Part shown: positions 1-10,854 of the stretch, in pieces
How positions within the stretch are numbered: the first letter of the stretch is position 1
Layout of the letters: the number at the start of each line of letters is the position of its first letter
Assembly (NCBI GenBank): GCA_025526995.1
Contig: JAHLKG010000022.1
Location: 62,001-126,000 of the forward strand
Direction of reading: 5' to 3'
Origin: Powellomyces hirtus
Lineage: Eukaryota > Chytridiomycota > Chytridiomycetes > Spizellomycetales > Powellomycetaceae
DNA length: 64,000 nt
The notes under the pieces: generated by a model
The model's database searches: none
What the model was told of the DNA's origin: nothing
What the model saw: the letters and a program-made list of their open reading frames with translations, nothing else
Made by a program: the position numbers and the translations under genes

Positions 1-1
1 A

Positions 2-850
2 CGCCTCACGCAACTGTACATTAACGCCTTCGAACAGTCGGAACCTTCACGAACCCGAATGGGTGATATCCGCGCGCTTCTCGCCACTGTCGCCGCGTCG
101 TGTCCAAACATCAAGATCCTACACGTGCTGCTCCCGGACACACAGTCCGAACACGGCGATACAAAACTCAGCGGAACGCTGTCCGACCTCGCGACGCGGT
201 GTGGGAAGATGGAGTCGTTGTCGATCCGACATCGGATCAAGCAACAACGGCCCGGCGAGCTGCCCGAAACTCTCGACACCGTCTCCCCCGTAGTCCATCT
301 CCGCCGCGGGCTCTGCGATCTCATCTCTGCATGTCAACATATCACTCAACTCGACATCCAGGGCCTTGAAGCGTCCCGAAGGCTGCTCAACGTGCTGGTG
401 AAACACGCCCCGCGGTGTTTACACACCCTCATGATGGACATTGACGCCTGTCCCCCACCGGATTTATATCGTTTGATCGTAAACCGGGGCGCCAACCTCA
501 GAGTGTTATCTCTCCTCACCGTGCTGTCGCTGCCATCTCACCACATTCTCGACGCTATAGCCAGGACATGCCAGCGACTGAGGTACCTAGATCTGCGGCA
601 TAAACCGCCCGCCACGACCGAGAACACAGACATTGCGCGGTTCCCGCTGCCCGAAAAGTGGATCGCGACTTTGCAGCGGTGCCTGAGGAAATGCAGCAAA
701 TTGACTCGGTGCTCGTTGAGTTGGTTGCCGCCGTGCCAGTACTTGGATCCGCAGTTTGAAATGGAAAGCCAGTTTGCGGGATTAATTACTTGGGATGAGT
801 TCCCGGCTACGGGCGCGACGTTGCCATTGGTGCAGTATCCTTCGTGGTAA
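2..850 (+). CDS. LRR-like protein, 3' end only
   Basis: The frame is open from the window edge (base 2) to TAA at 848-850, giving 282 residues of a longer protein whose start lies upstream. An ATG at 59 is in frame but nothing marks it as the true start. The sequence has irregular leucine-rich segments of the kind found in fungal F-box/LRR proteins (LRVLSLLTVL, QRLRYLDLRH, ITQLDIQGLE), in which hydrophobic residues recur every 24-30 residues. No F-box is visible, but that domain would sit in the missing N-terminus. Its role is therefore unknown; substrate recognition by an SCF-type ligase is only a possibility. No intron is apparent in the visible part. Confidence 0.6.
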   Translation, partial: RLTQLYINAFEQSEPSRTRMGDIRALLATVAASCPNIKILHVLLPDTQSEHGDTKLSGTLSDLATRCGKMESLSIRHRIKQQRPGELPETLDTVSPVVHLRRGLCDLISACQHITQLDIQGLEASRRLLNVLVKHAPRCLHTLMMDIDACPPPDLYRLIVNRGANLRVLSLLTVLSLPSHHILDAIARTCQRLRYLDLRHKPPATTENTDIARFPLPEKWIATLQRCLRKCSKLTRCSLSWLPPCQYLDPQFEMESQFAGLITWDEFPATGATLPLVQYPSW

Positions 851-1227
851 ATGTAAGCATGCAAGCTTTCGAAGTGATTGATCTCATGCGTACGTCCTAT
901 CTCACCCACATGGCACGCTTCTTTTACAGAACCACGCGCCATTGTCTGGCATTCACTTCAAAGTGTTCTACCATGTGAGCAGATTTCGCGGCAGTTTCGT
1001 TTGATTCGCGCGATGGTGTAAGTTCCGTTTGAACCAGGAATTTCTGTGTCACATGGCACCATATTTCCTTGATACATGATTTTTGGTAAAGTTGAGCAAT
1101 ACGGGTCGGGCCTGATGCATATGTTAGATACGAAGAATCATTTTATTGTACGAAAGTTCTATGCATAAAGTTGAAAATTGTTTCAAACGCGAGGAAGAGT
1201 CCAAGAGAAATAGCTTATAGGGCACGC

Positions 1228-2829
1228 TTAAGCGGCCGAGATCTGGCTGGCGGTCATTGAAGCCGTTTCAGGTCCCGATCGGTAGCTGCCCATCTGAGAC
1301 GTGCTTTCCTTCAGCGCTACGAGCTGCTTTGTCCGGAAAGCCTCGTAATGTACGGATGCGGTCGTTTCTATCATGTCCTGGAGATGGGTGCGGGTGAGGA
1401 AGTTGCGGAGATGTACGAACTCGCAGTGAGTCTCGTTTTCGACTGTGACAAAGGTATGACAAGTCGATCAGAAATTGCAACTCCAAACCGAGCCGTTTTC
1501 TTGCATCTCACCATCAATAATTCCCCATCGTGTCCTTCGACCTCGGACGGCCTTTCCGTCAATGACCACGTTACGCTCGGATCCAACAATGGCAAATGGG
1601 ATCATGTCCTGATGAGAAGGTTTGTCAAATACCATTCTGTACGAAACAGAATGTCGCAATATACGTACCCTGATTGTCTGCATAGCCTGACGTTCGATAC
1701 GGTCCTGGTCGCTCAGAACGACATCGTCCTCGACGTCCATGTATGGGTAGCACCTGATACCGTGAAAGTCAATCTCCTCCTTTATTCTTCGCTTGAAGGC
1801 GGTTCGCTCTTCGAGCGTGAGCGAGTCAGATTTGGCAATGACTGGGATTACGTTGGCAACTTCCGAGATCTTTTTCATGACGGTGATGTCCAACGGGCTC
1901 AAGCTGTACGCCAATGAAAGAAAATGTTTCGTGAATGAGGCTGCTTTCCTTCGGAATTTCTGGCATGACGATCGATACTTACGCATGTCCGGTGGGGGCA
2001 ATGAAGAAGAGAACGGCGTGGATGCGAGTGTCCGGAATGCGCTTCTCGCGCGCAGGGGTGAGTTCCTTGCGGAGGTAAGCAGAGTACTGCTCTTTGATGT
2101 ACTTGATGATGGGGTCCCAGCTGTGCAATTATCGATGTGAGTGGACAGTTGGAAGCGAGGAATAGGTAGAGCGATGGCGCTTTACCAGTTATCGTTGTTG
2201 ACTTGGTCTCCGTAGCCGGGGGTGTCAGTCACTGTCAGCTTCAATCGGACACCATTTTCCTCGATGACTGAAGAGGAAAAACCATGAATCACACTGCTTC
2301 TCCCCGCCCCTGTTTCATTCATCCGCAAGTCCTTATCAACACACCATGGGACACGCTTTGGATTTCGACTGTCTGACGGAAAGTGTCGGCGCGCCTCGGG
2401 GCATTCGATTCCTTCAAGTGAGCAGCGAAAAGAGTGTTGACCAGCGTACTCTTTCCCATTCCAGTGCGACCTGGATCACGGGACAGAGAGTCATTCAGCG
2501 CTTGCTTCTCTTTCTGCGCATAGGTCTGCAGTGCTGAGGGTCGAACGTACCAACAACCATGACGTTGAAGGCAAAGCCGCGCTTCAGCAGCTTCTTTTCG
2601 ATTTGCTCGGTGATGGAGTCGAAACCAACATATCCGGTCAGAGTAATCTGCAGCGACACATTTCAGAAAGATACATGAGTTGGTGTACTCTACTACTGAT
2701 CTCTCGGCATTTCCACGTGGCGGAGAACACGCCCAGCGTGGTGACTAGCGAGCCCTTCGTCAGCGTTTCCCAAGGCAATACCTTCTTTGCGACTTCGCCC
2801 TGGGGTTGTTGGGGGGCGGGGCTAGCCAT
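1228..2829 (-). CDS. CDC10: Septin, Cdc10 class
   Basis: GTP-binding cytoskeletal protein that forms hetero-oligomeric filaments at division sites and the cell cortex. Eight exons by my reading (minus strand, transcription order): 2829-2782, 2647-2551, 2470-2345, 2267-2186, 2120-1983, 1903-1669, 1608-1512, 1442-1228, giving 345 aa with all phases consistent. The P-loop GRTGMGKST (about residues 49-57) is split by an intron after its first base. Switch II DTPGYGDQVNNDNCWDP, the G4 motif AKSD and the septin unique element (RNFLTRTHLQDMIETT) follow. The Cdc10 assignment rests on the near absence of an N-terminal extension (16 residues before ITLTGYVGFDSI) and the lack of a long C-terminal coiled coil; the tail ends about 45 residues after the septin element. 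The gene is divergent from the PPR gene. Confidence 0.93.
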
Positions 2830-3694
2830 TGTGTCAGAGGGGAGGGTTGTTGGCGTTTGAGGGAATGGTGGGAATTTTGCGTTGACCGTCAGGTTGGTTG
2901 GGGGAGTTGGCCGTTCGAGTGGCGGCAAGGCAAGGCAAGGCGTGTGAGACTCAGGCGAGTGTTGCTGCGCGCAATTGGAGCAAACGGGCGGGCCGTTGTG
3001 TTACTTTTGAGTTCCAGTCACGTGGACAGGATCATTGGAAGAACAGGTTTAGAGAGAAAGCCGAATGGAACTTAAAGCTTATTACACAGTGACAACTTTC
3101 AGCCGACTCAATCGTTCAATCAATCATCAGTCTCAGCGATTGCTCCAATCCACCGTTTTTGTTCAACTTAATAAGACTACCAAGACAAATCTTGGCACTA
3201 CCCATAGAAATCAGAGCACTATTAGAACAGTCGAGAATTGTAAAGCGTTATCAATAGATTACACAGAGTGCGGCACAACGAGTCTCGCACTATGCGGCAC
3301 AGTGGGTCCCGCTAATATGTCTTTTATGAGCAACAGCGATCGGAAAGGGCCATGAAGGTCATTGCTCTCAATGATTGACAAGCGCACATGCAGGTGGCTG
3401 TGGTGTCTCTTTACCGGTGACATACTAGGACTAGGTCAGCTTATCCAATCAGCTCTGGTCACGTGCCCTTCCACCGGTCAAATTCAATCCATTTCAACCT
3501 GTCAATTCCCAACGTTCGTTTTCGCAGAGATTTGCACATTGGCACAGTGTCTGTATCTCTGTCACTAGACTTTGGGGTGAAGAGAAGACTTTCAAAGTGT
3601 ATCGATACTCCCTGGTTGACTGCCGTCAATAGCCGATTTGTGTCCTTCTCAGAGCTGCGTGCGTCTCGTAGTAGGGAACCGTCCTCTCTCGCCC
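2830..3694. promoter_or_regulatory. Intergenic region between divergent septin and PPR genes
   Basis: About 865 bp between two divergent start codons, so it must hold both promoters. The short reading frames here have no family resemblance. No TATA box at a useful distance and no clear repeat is visible apart from a short AAGGC repetition near 2925-2942. Confidence 0.4.
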
Positions 3695-6172
3695 ATGCCC
3701 TCGCCGCGACCACAACGGCTACCCTCGTCGCCACTGTGCGGCCAGGCCACCTGCTCACACATCCACTCCCAGAAACGCACCGTCTGCGCCGCCACCGCCT
3801 TCCAACCCGTCCTCTACCGCACCACCCTCCGCGTCGCCAAGCACCAGCGGGTGTTCCCACTATGGCGCCACAAGGAAGTCCCACAAATTGTCTTCCCCGC
3901 CGACGCTGACACAGCGCAACAACAACACCGCGCGCAGAAACCGAAATCGGATACCATTCAGCAGCGCTTGCCCGGGTGGGATAGTCTGCTGCGAACGATA
4001 GAGGAAGACCCCGCATTGCCGAGGAATAGAGCGGAACGAGATCTGGAGCGACAGCAACGGAAAAAAGAGCGGTTGCGGAGTAGAGGATATCTGGATGAAC
4101 ACATGGTTGGTGGAACTTGACTCGGTTTCTCAAGTCATCTCTCATAAAACTGATTGCGCGTTTGCGATATTATCAGGTCCTGGCATCCACCACAGCAATC
4201 AATCAACAGCTCCGAAACCGCTCCGCCAAAGAACAAACCGAGTACATCCAAAACCTCTATCTTTCCACACGACAGCAATTTGACCGATCCCGAGGCGGGC
4301 CCGTCCACCACTATGCCCTTTTCCCGCAGGCGGTGACGCGCATCATCAGCAGCTGTTTCACCAGTGGCCGCGCTGATCTGGCGCAAACGGTAATGGACGC
4401 ATACGCGACGGACGCTAAAAGCATGGCTGCGGAGGGAAGCGATGGCGAGAGTGCGTTGACGTCTAATCCGTTCAATACCCTTATGCAAGCTTATGCGCGA
4501 GCAGGGAAGCAGGAACAGGTTCAAACAGGTGCGGTGTGTTTGCTCACTCCAACAAAGACCCCAGCCTCCCGAATCTCACACTTTGCATCGTCTTGTAGTT
4601 CTCAAGCAAATGGTCACTGCGGGCGTCGCGCCGACCTCACGCACCTACAGCATCTTGATCAAAGCATGCGGCGTCGATCAAATCGACACAGCACTCCAAA
4701 TCCTCGACATCATGATCAAATCCAACATGCGGCCCAGCCAACTTATCCTCAACCACGTCCTCGACCTCTGTTTCCAAGCCGGCGGCGCCCACCGTCAACA
4801 AAGCGCCAAAGTTTTCAATCATCTTCTCACCCTATACCCCGTCCAACCGGGCAGCCGCACCGGCCCGAACTCCACCACCGTATCCATCCTTCTCCGCCAA
4901 TGCCAGGGCGACGACGACATGGAATCCGTGTTCAACGACATTAAAGCGTGGTCACTCCTTCGCTCCCCCGGAGTGCAGGAAGACCTACTAAGAACGGCAG
5001 TCCGCATCAAGCCGCCCTTGCAAGCCCTCTCGTGCGCTCTCGATTGGGCTAACCGCCTCGCGGGACTAGGCGTGCCCCTCTCCCCGGAAGCCACCAACGT
5101 CATCCTCGAGGCCTACGCCACCAACGGCGATCTCGTCAAGGGCCTTGAATTGGCGGAACGAATGCGCCACCAAGACATGGATGCGTCTCACAGGGAAGGT
5201 ATCCTCTTACGTGGCGTCGGCCGACTACAGAACAGCGCGGAAAATGGAACCTCTTCGGCTCCTGTGGTGGATCAACGCGGACAGGACCAGGTTGCATGGC
5301 GGATCTGGAACGGACTCCGAGAACGTCCGGAAGCACTCACCCGCAAAAAGTTTATTGAGATTGTGGGCGCTATGGGCCGCGCGGGCGATTACCGGGGCTT
5401 GTGGTACCTGCATAACCTGATGATGGCTAAAAGTTGGAAACCTACCCCACTGGAAACATCATCCCCATCATCCTCTCTATCACCATCACCGTCATCTTCA
5501 CTCACCACTCCCACCGACGCCGAGTCGGCCCTCTTCTCCCGCATCGACCCTACCGACCCACACCTCCACCGCGCCTTTATCCGCGCCTTTGGAGCCCGCC
5601 GGGGTGCCGCGGACCCGACCTCGGCGGCACACGCCTTCACGCACGCCCCCAACGACGAACACACGGCGCTCAGCCTCCTCGGCACGATCCATTCCCGCCG
5701 CGAAGCCACCCCGCTCCTGAACGCGCTCCTGGCCCTTGCCCTTGCCCGCGACACTCGCCTCACACCAACGACCCTCGCCACGGCGTTTGCACGCGTGTTG
5801 GAACGCGCGCGCAACCCGCGGTTCCCGCCCATGGCGTTTTCCCCCGCGACGCAGCTGCATACCATCGGAGTATGGGATTTGAACGCGAAAGGACCGCGGC
5901 CCAAGGAACAGGTGCAGATGGCACAAACGGCCGTGGTGCGCGCGGCCGCGCATGGCGTGGCGGCGGCGGCCAAGAGTATTCGACAGGGCAGTGATATCGA
6001 TCTGGCGGTCGCGGCGTTGGAAAAGTGGATCTTGGGCGCGGAGGCGGCGGAGGAAAAGGAGGGCAGCGCGAATGTGGATGGGGCGCTCAAGGAGTTGGAG
6101 GCGTGGACCTTGGACACGGCGCCGGCGGAATCGAACGCGGCAGAAACCCAGCCGGGACCCACCCAATTCTGA
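3695..6172 (+). CDS. Pentatricopeptide repeat protein, probably mitochondrial
   Basis: Three exons: 3695-4105, 4177-4528, 4599-6172 (778 aa). Introns of 71 and 70 nt are in phase 0 and 1; the first joins DEHM to VLASTT and the second joins EQVQT to VLKQM. PPR motifs are clear around the second junction: helix pairs such as NPFNTLMQAYARAGKQEQVQ, TSRTYSILIKACGVDQIDTA and SQLILNHVLDLCFQAGG, then TNVILEAYATNGDLVKGLEL. PPR proteins bind organellar RNA and act in its processing, stability or translation. The N-terminus is rich in Arg, Ser and Ala with few acids, as expected of a mitochondrial presequence. A Ser/Pro/Thr-rich linker precedes a poorly conserved C-terminal part. The ATG at 3638 is out of reach only by preference: it is in frame and would add 19 residues. 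Confidence 0.85.
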
Positions 6173-6567
6173 TTCGAAACCAGTTCTCCACCCAACCATA
6201 GGCAGTTGGACGACAACATGGGGATGATTTCGTTTTCCATCTTCAAACGAGGATACCCATGTGATTGATTGCGGCAGAGTCACATGAATTTCCATACTGC
6301 GCTTGCTACGCACGCGCGTTCACGCAGTCGTCAACCACTTACTCACCCCGACGGGCGTTCTTTGCCGGGCTGCTTATAGAGGAGGCAGACCAAAAAAGTT
6401 TTTTCAAAAGAGCATTTGTAATTAGAATACATATACATTAATGAAAAAGGATATCACACGGCATCTATGGTTGGACCAGTGTTCATCAAAAATAAAAATA
6501 AAAAAAGAATGGTTCATGTAGGATAAGAACGGGGGGGCAACAGCGGGACAAGGTTCGGGTTCGTAAT
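6173..6567. other. 3' intergenic region of convergent genes
   Basis: Tail-to-tail spacer between the PPR and USP-like genes. It contains A/T-rich stretches (for example around 6470-6510, AAAATAAAAATAAAAAAAG) that could serve as polyadenylation regions in either direction. No gene seen. Confidence 0.4.
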
Positions 6568-8091
6568 TCACCGTTCCTGTAGTCTATAAATGACGAGCAT
6601 GACGCCTCTGCTTTCGACGCGGGTGCCGAGGTTGACTTCCACGACCGTCTCGTCGTCGCACTTGAACCAGCGGTGGCCGCCCCTGAGGCGCGAGTAGGTG
6701 AGAAAGTGGCCCTCGGTCTGGGTGACGAATCCGTGGAGGCGGTAGAATGTTTTCTGGTCCGAGTGTTTGTTGTCGAGGTAGAAGCCGAGGTCGATTTCGG
6801 TGGGGAGTTCGACCGTCGGGTTGTGGTAGATGGGTTTTGTGGGAGGGGTGCGCGTGACAATGGGGCGGTCGAGGTGGATGGTGAGAAAGTGGGGGAGGTG
6901 GGAGAATTTGATTTGCCGGTCGGGGTGCGGCGTGGGGCAGGTAAAAGGCGACGAGGAAGTCGGTGTAGTTGTTGTTGTTGCTGTTGGTGGTGGTGGTGGT
7001 GATGCTGTTGGTGGTGGTGGTGGTGATGCTGTTGTTGTTGTTGTTGTGGATGGTATAGTGGCTGGTGGGCCTGGTGCGGCGTGAGATCCCGATCGCGGGG
7101 ACGGGAAATTATGCAGCAGCGACCGATTCTTGAACGCTCCTCCGAAAAAAAAGGTAGCGACCGCGTGGCCGAATCGGTCGTTGAGCAGCGACACAAGCGT
7201 AATCGTGTCCGTGTCCGAGTAATGCGCGAGGGAGATGGTGAGGAGGTGGTTGGTTTCGTAGGTCGGCAGAGGCGGCATCTCCACGGCGCTGTCATTCCGT
7301 TGGGTAGACCCCGGCGGCGCAGTCGGGGCCCCGTCCCCCAACGGCGGCGGCCGCGGCGTCGGTGGTATCTTTTTCAGCACATTCGGATGCGGCGCATCCA
7401 CCAGCCCAATCTTGAAGCGCTGTCCAAACCGGGTTTTTACAAACACATTATCCAACAATGCGCGCACCGCGCGGTCCAAATCATCCACCAACATATCCTT
7501 GCCCACGGGATCATCATCCCGGGGCAGCCGGGCGTCTTCAATCCACCACTGCATCTCGACCAGCTCGCGCGCAGCGACGCGGGGTTGGTCGTGCGGGTGG
7601 TTGGACTCGTCGGCGTGCAGAGTCCGCATCATGGTCACAAAGTCTGCGACGAGAGGGTGTTTGGACGCGGCGGGCAGTTCTTCGTTGAGGCCGGGAAGGC
7701 AGGTGAAGGCTTGGAGAATGGCATTCAGCGCTGACCGCGGTTTGCTCTGGTGCGGGTTGGGCATTCCCAGACACATGCTAAACATTCCAACCGGTGCACG
7801 ACGCCATTAGTAATAACCCACCTTCACTCGAGGAGGAGTACAAGTTTTTGATTCTTTCTCTTACTCGTTGGGCGCATATGAAATGCACGGCTCGTTCATG
7901 TCCTCTTCCGCAGGCGGATGCACAAAGACTAGACGTTATGGATCTACGGTGTGAGAGACAATTACAGCATGAACGTTCAGCATTTTGTTGCGCACACCTT
8001 CTGGAATGTAGAAACTGGTAGAACCAGGGGCCCCGGGGTCCTTGACCGCCTTGGCATCTTTCGCCAGTGGCGGAGTGCCCAGAAATGCCAT
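6568..8091 (-). CDS. USP-family ubiquitin hydrolase-like protein with degenerate Cys box
   Basis: Three exons: 8091-7998, 7928-7865, 7777-6568 (455 aa); the third acceptor follows a good branch site (TACTAAT). The C-terminal third has the USP fold signatures: FSHLPHFLTIHLDRP, the His box YRLHGFVTQTEGHFLTYSR, RWFKCDDETV and the final strand GVMLVIYRLQ. The N-terminal box reads CLGMPNPHQS then SALNAILQAF, where active enzymes have a G-N-T-C-x-x-N-x-x-L-Q pattern. At the catalytic Cys position there is Ser67 (codon 7734-7732), so deubiquitinase activity is doubtful. A Thr/Pro-rich insert (CAC/CCA-rich repeats, about 6950-7060) interrupts the domain. A pseudo-USP with a scaffold role, or a Cys box elsewhere in the protein, are the alternatives. 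Confidence 0.75.
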
Positions 8092-9480
8092 GGTTTGTTC
8101 AGTCTTCAGGACTGAAATGCCGAGAGGGTCGGAGCACGGGGCAAGGAGGGCGGGTGTGAACGGAGATGCGACCAAACTGTCGTGAGCAAGGAGGTTTCCT
8201 GTGTTGTAAAGGGTCTAACGACACTTGCAGTTTGTGTGTGTATGAGCAAAACGGCAGGTTTAAAAACGTGTAAAGCAAGTGGCGGTGAGGATCGCGTCCA
8301 CATGGATGCTTGATCGCCGTTGAAACGCGATGAATCGAATGCCGAACGTTACTCAGATATCGAACCGCACACATATCGAATTGCACATAACAACATCCAA
8401 TCCTCGGTCGCATCGATATCGTCTTCTGGGAAAGAGCCACACGCAACGCAACGCAACGCAACGCACGCACCTTTATTCTTATCTATTAGGCCAGAAGGGA
8501 GGGACATTGCCCACAGCGAACCTAAATATGGCGCCCATCACCAAGAAGAAGAAGAAGACATTCTCATACAAGACTGACTGACTGACTGACTGACTGACTC
8601 TTGGGAGGGAGTGGTTGATATAGCACGGGGTTACAACTTGGCCGCCCAAAGGAGGGAAGGAACCCAACCCAAATCAAATGAAAATCAAATCAAATGAAAT
8701 GAAACGAAATTGACTGAATGAATGAATAATGAATGAATGGAATGAGAGGCAAGTCAGAGTCACAGGACACCCTGAATCAAGTACGGGGGCTCATACCGCT
8801 TACGCAACTTGACGAGGGACAACCGACGCGTGACTCATCATCCTTTTGCACATGACTCACGCGCCACTCACTCACTGACTCAAGGCTTACGCCCTCCTAG
8901 ACTTATCCCTCCTTCCTTCCTTCCCTTTGGCCAGCTGACTTCACGTTGACCCTGGGGATCCCCAACAAACAATACCAGCCCCTCTCCCTCCTAGACCTTA
9001 TGACTGGATGATGATTGTGTGTTTTTGATTGGATCATCTCGCGCCCCGTCATTTGTGGTATCTGGGAGAGGAAACGGGGCAAGCTGGGCTGGGCGGCGGC
9101 GCACAAATTATGGATGTTGCTATGGTGTGATGGTGGGAACCCATACACTAAACGTAAAACTACCCGTTGCGTTCGTTAGTGGAGGATTGTGATTGGACTG
9201 ACGGTTGGGTTTCTGATACATGACTTGGACATTGACTGACTGACGGAAGGGGCGTCACTGGAGATATAAGACCCCCGCACTGCCTCTCGCAGCCCCCTCC
9301 TCCCCCAGCCCACTGTTTATCCCTTTTACTCCAGCACACACGTCTGCATATATATTTTGCTCTTTCACATACCAATCATTCTTCTGATAAATCACACCAC
9401 CACCACCCACACTCACAACGTAAAATCACTCGTCACCTACCCACCCACCCGCTCTTTCCGCTACCTTTATCCAAACCATC
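8092..9480. promoter_or_regulatory. Divergent promoter region with simple repeats
   Basis: About 1.4 kb between the USP-like and PEBP start codons. Contents: a (TGAC)n run at 8572-8599, (AATG)n-type repeats around 8680-8740, CAACG repetition near 8445-8465, and a TATA-like element (GATATAAGA, 9264-9272) about 215 bp upstream of the PEBP start. Short frames in this region show no family similarity. Confidence 0.45.
8572..8599. repeat. (ACTG)n microsatellite
   Basis: Seven uninterrupted ACTG/TGAC units. The same tetranucleotide recurs in other intergenic regions of this window (about 37389, 37695-37800 and 61696). Confidence 0.9.
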
Positions 9481-10109
9481 ATGCTCGCCGAAAAGCAAGC
9501 CGCCAAAGCCCAAGCCGCTCTCGCCAAACTCCAAAAGGCGCTGGTCAAGGAAGCAGTCATCCCAGACGTCATCCCAGATAACCTCGATTTCAAACCCGCG
9601 TTCGAACTCGCCGTCAAATTCCCCTCGGGCAAAAAAGCTGCCCTTGGAAAAGAACTCCCCGCCACCGCCTGTCTGTCGGCTCCCACCGTCACTTGGCCCG
9701 CTCAACCAGACACCTACTACACCGTCATGATGGTCGACCCCGATGCCCCCTCCCGTGAGAAACCTACCATGGTAAAAATAAAGCAACATCCACGCTTCCC
9801 CCCTCCCACACACATTCCGCTTACTCTCTCTCTCTCTCTCCCACTCAGGGTGAATGGCGTCACTGGGTCGTCGCCAACATTCCCGGCACCGACGTGGACA
9901 AGGGCGAGGACCTGACGCTGTACGAGGAGCCGCAACCCCCACAAGGCACCGGCCTGCACCGCTACGTGTTTCTCCTCTACAAGCAGAAATCCAAACTCGA
10001 CCTCGCCGTCTTTGAGGGCAAGCGCGGGTCCTGGAACGCTCATCGCTGGGCAAAGCAAAAAGGAATGACCCTTGAAGGCGCAAACTTCTTCCAGTGCCAG
10101 GAAAAGTGA
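9481..10109 (+). CDS. Phosphatidylethanolamine-binding protein (PEBP/RKIP/TFS1-like)
   Basis: Two exons: 9481-9771 and 9849-10109 (183 aa), phase 0. The intron contains a (CT)n tract before its acceptor. The PEBP signature motifs are present: YYTVMMVDPDAPSR, EWRHWVVANIPGTD and GTGLHRYVFLLYKQ, followed by RGSWNAHRWAK. The family binds phospholipid head groups in a small anion pocket (the Asp-Pro-Asp and Gly-x-His-Arg segments line it). Fungal members such as yeast Tfs1 inhibit carboxypeptidase Y and modulate Ras signalling; which of these roles applies here cannot be told from sequence. Length agrees with the 180-220 aa family norm. No signal peptide is seen, so cytosolic. Confidence 0.93.
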
Positions 10110-10854
10110 AAAATAACACAGTTAATCAATCTTGGCCCCCCGCTTGTGTGCCCCCCCCCCCCCCCTTTTTTTTCGTCTTGCTCTTGTGCTGTTGATCAGA
10201 CACCCCGTTGGGTGATTGAGTGGCCCACCTTTCTTCAATCACAACGTGTACACAACAAATATATCAATCCGTTGCAAAATTTTACCCTCTTGCTGTTACG
10301 CTTGCCTGTCCGTCCTCCATGGTTTTACCGTTTTGTCTGTCCATGATCCATCGGTTTACCCTGTGTGTGCCTGTCCATCGTCCATGGTTTTAAGCTTATG
10401 CCCATCCATGATCCACGGTTCAAATTCATCACAAAAAGACTCTTACACCTATCTACCACGTCCCATTATCTACCATCCCATTCCGCCCCATCTCCCCCCG
10501 CGCGTAGCCTCCAAACCCGCCACAGCTCGCGCACTTTCTCCCTCCTTCCCACCGGCAGCCGACTCAAATCCAACCCATGGTACGCATACACGCTCTCGCG
10601 GTCCCTCCAATCATGGTCGAGGCTGCGTGACGAGCGCGCGAGGTGGAGGAGAAACTGGGTGATGGATGGAAATGTGATCGTGTGAGAGATTTTGGAGACA
10701 ATGGAGATTCGGCATACGGGTGAGCGGTGTGTTGTGTTTTTTTTTACCTCGATTTCGGGAGCGTTTGGCGGGTCTCTGCATTCCGCGATCCGGGTTTCGA
10801 GTCGTCGCATGCGAACCCGATCATCTTTTTTTTTTTTTTTTTTTTTTTTTGGTT
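10110..10854. other. 3' intergenic region with degenerate CCATGG-type repeat
   Basis: Convergent spacer. It has a C13/T8 pyrimidine run (about 10151-10170), a stretch at roughly 10306-10424 where variants of TCCATGATCCATGGTTTT recur at least four times, and T25 at 10826-10850 close to the zinc-finger gene stop. No convincing gene. Confidence 0.5.

Noticed and set aside
5389..6313. Long minus-strand open frames of 271-285 codons opposite the PPR gene
   Set aside because: Antisense to the GC-rich PPR C-terminus; Arg/Ser/Ala-rich translations without motifs.
6486..7295. His- and Gln-rich frame of 269 codons on the minus strand
   Set aside because: It is the shifted frame of the CAC/CAT repeat inside the USP-like exon; low-complexity artefact.
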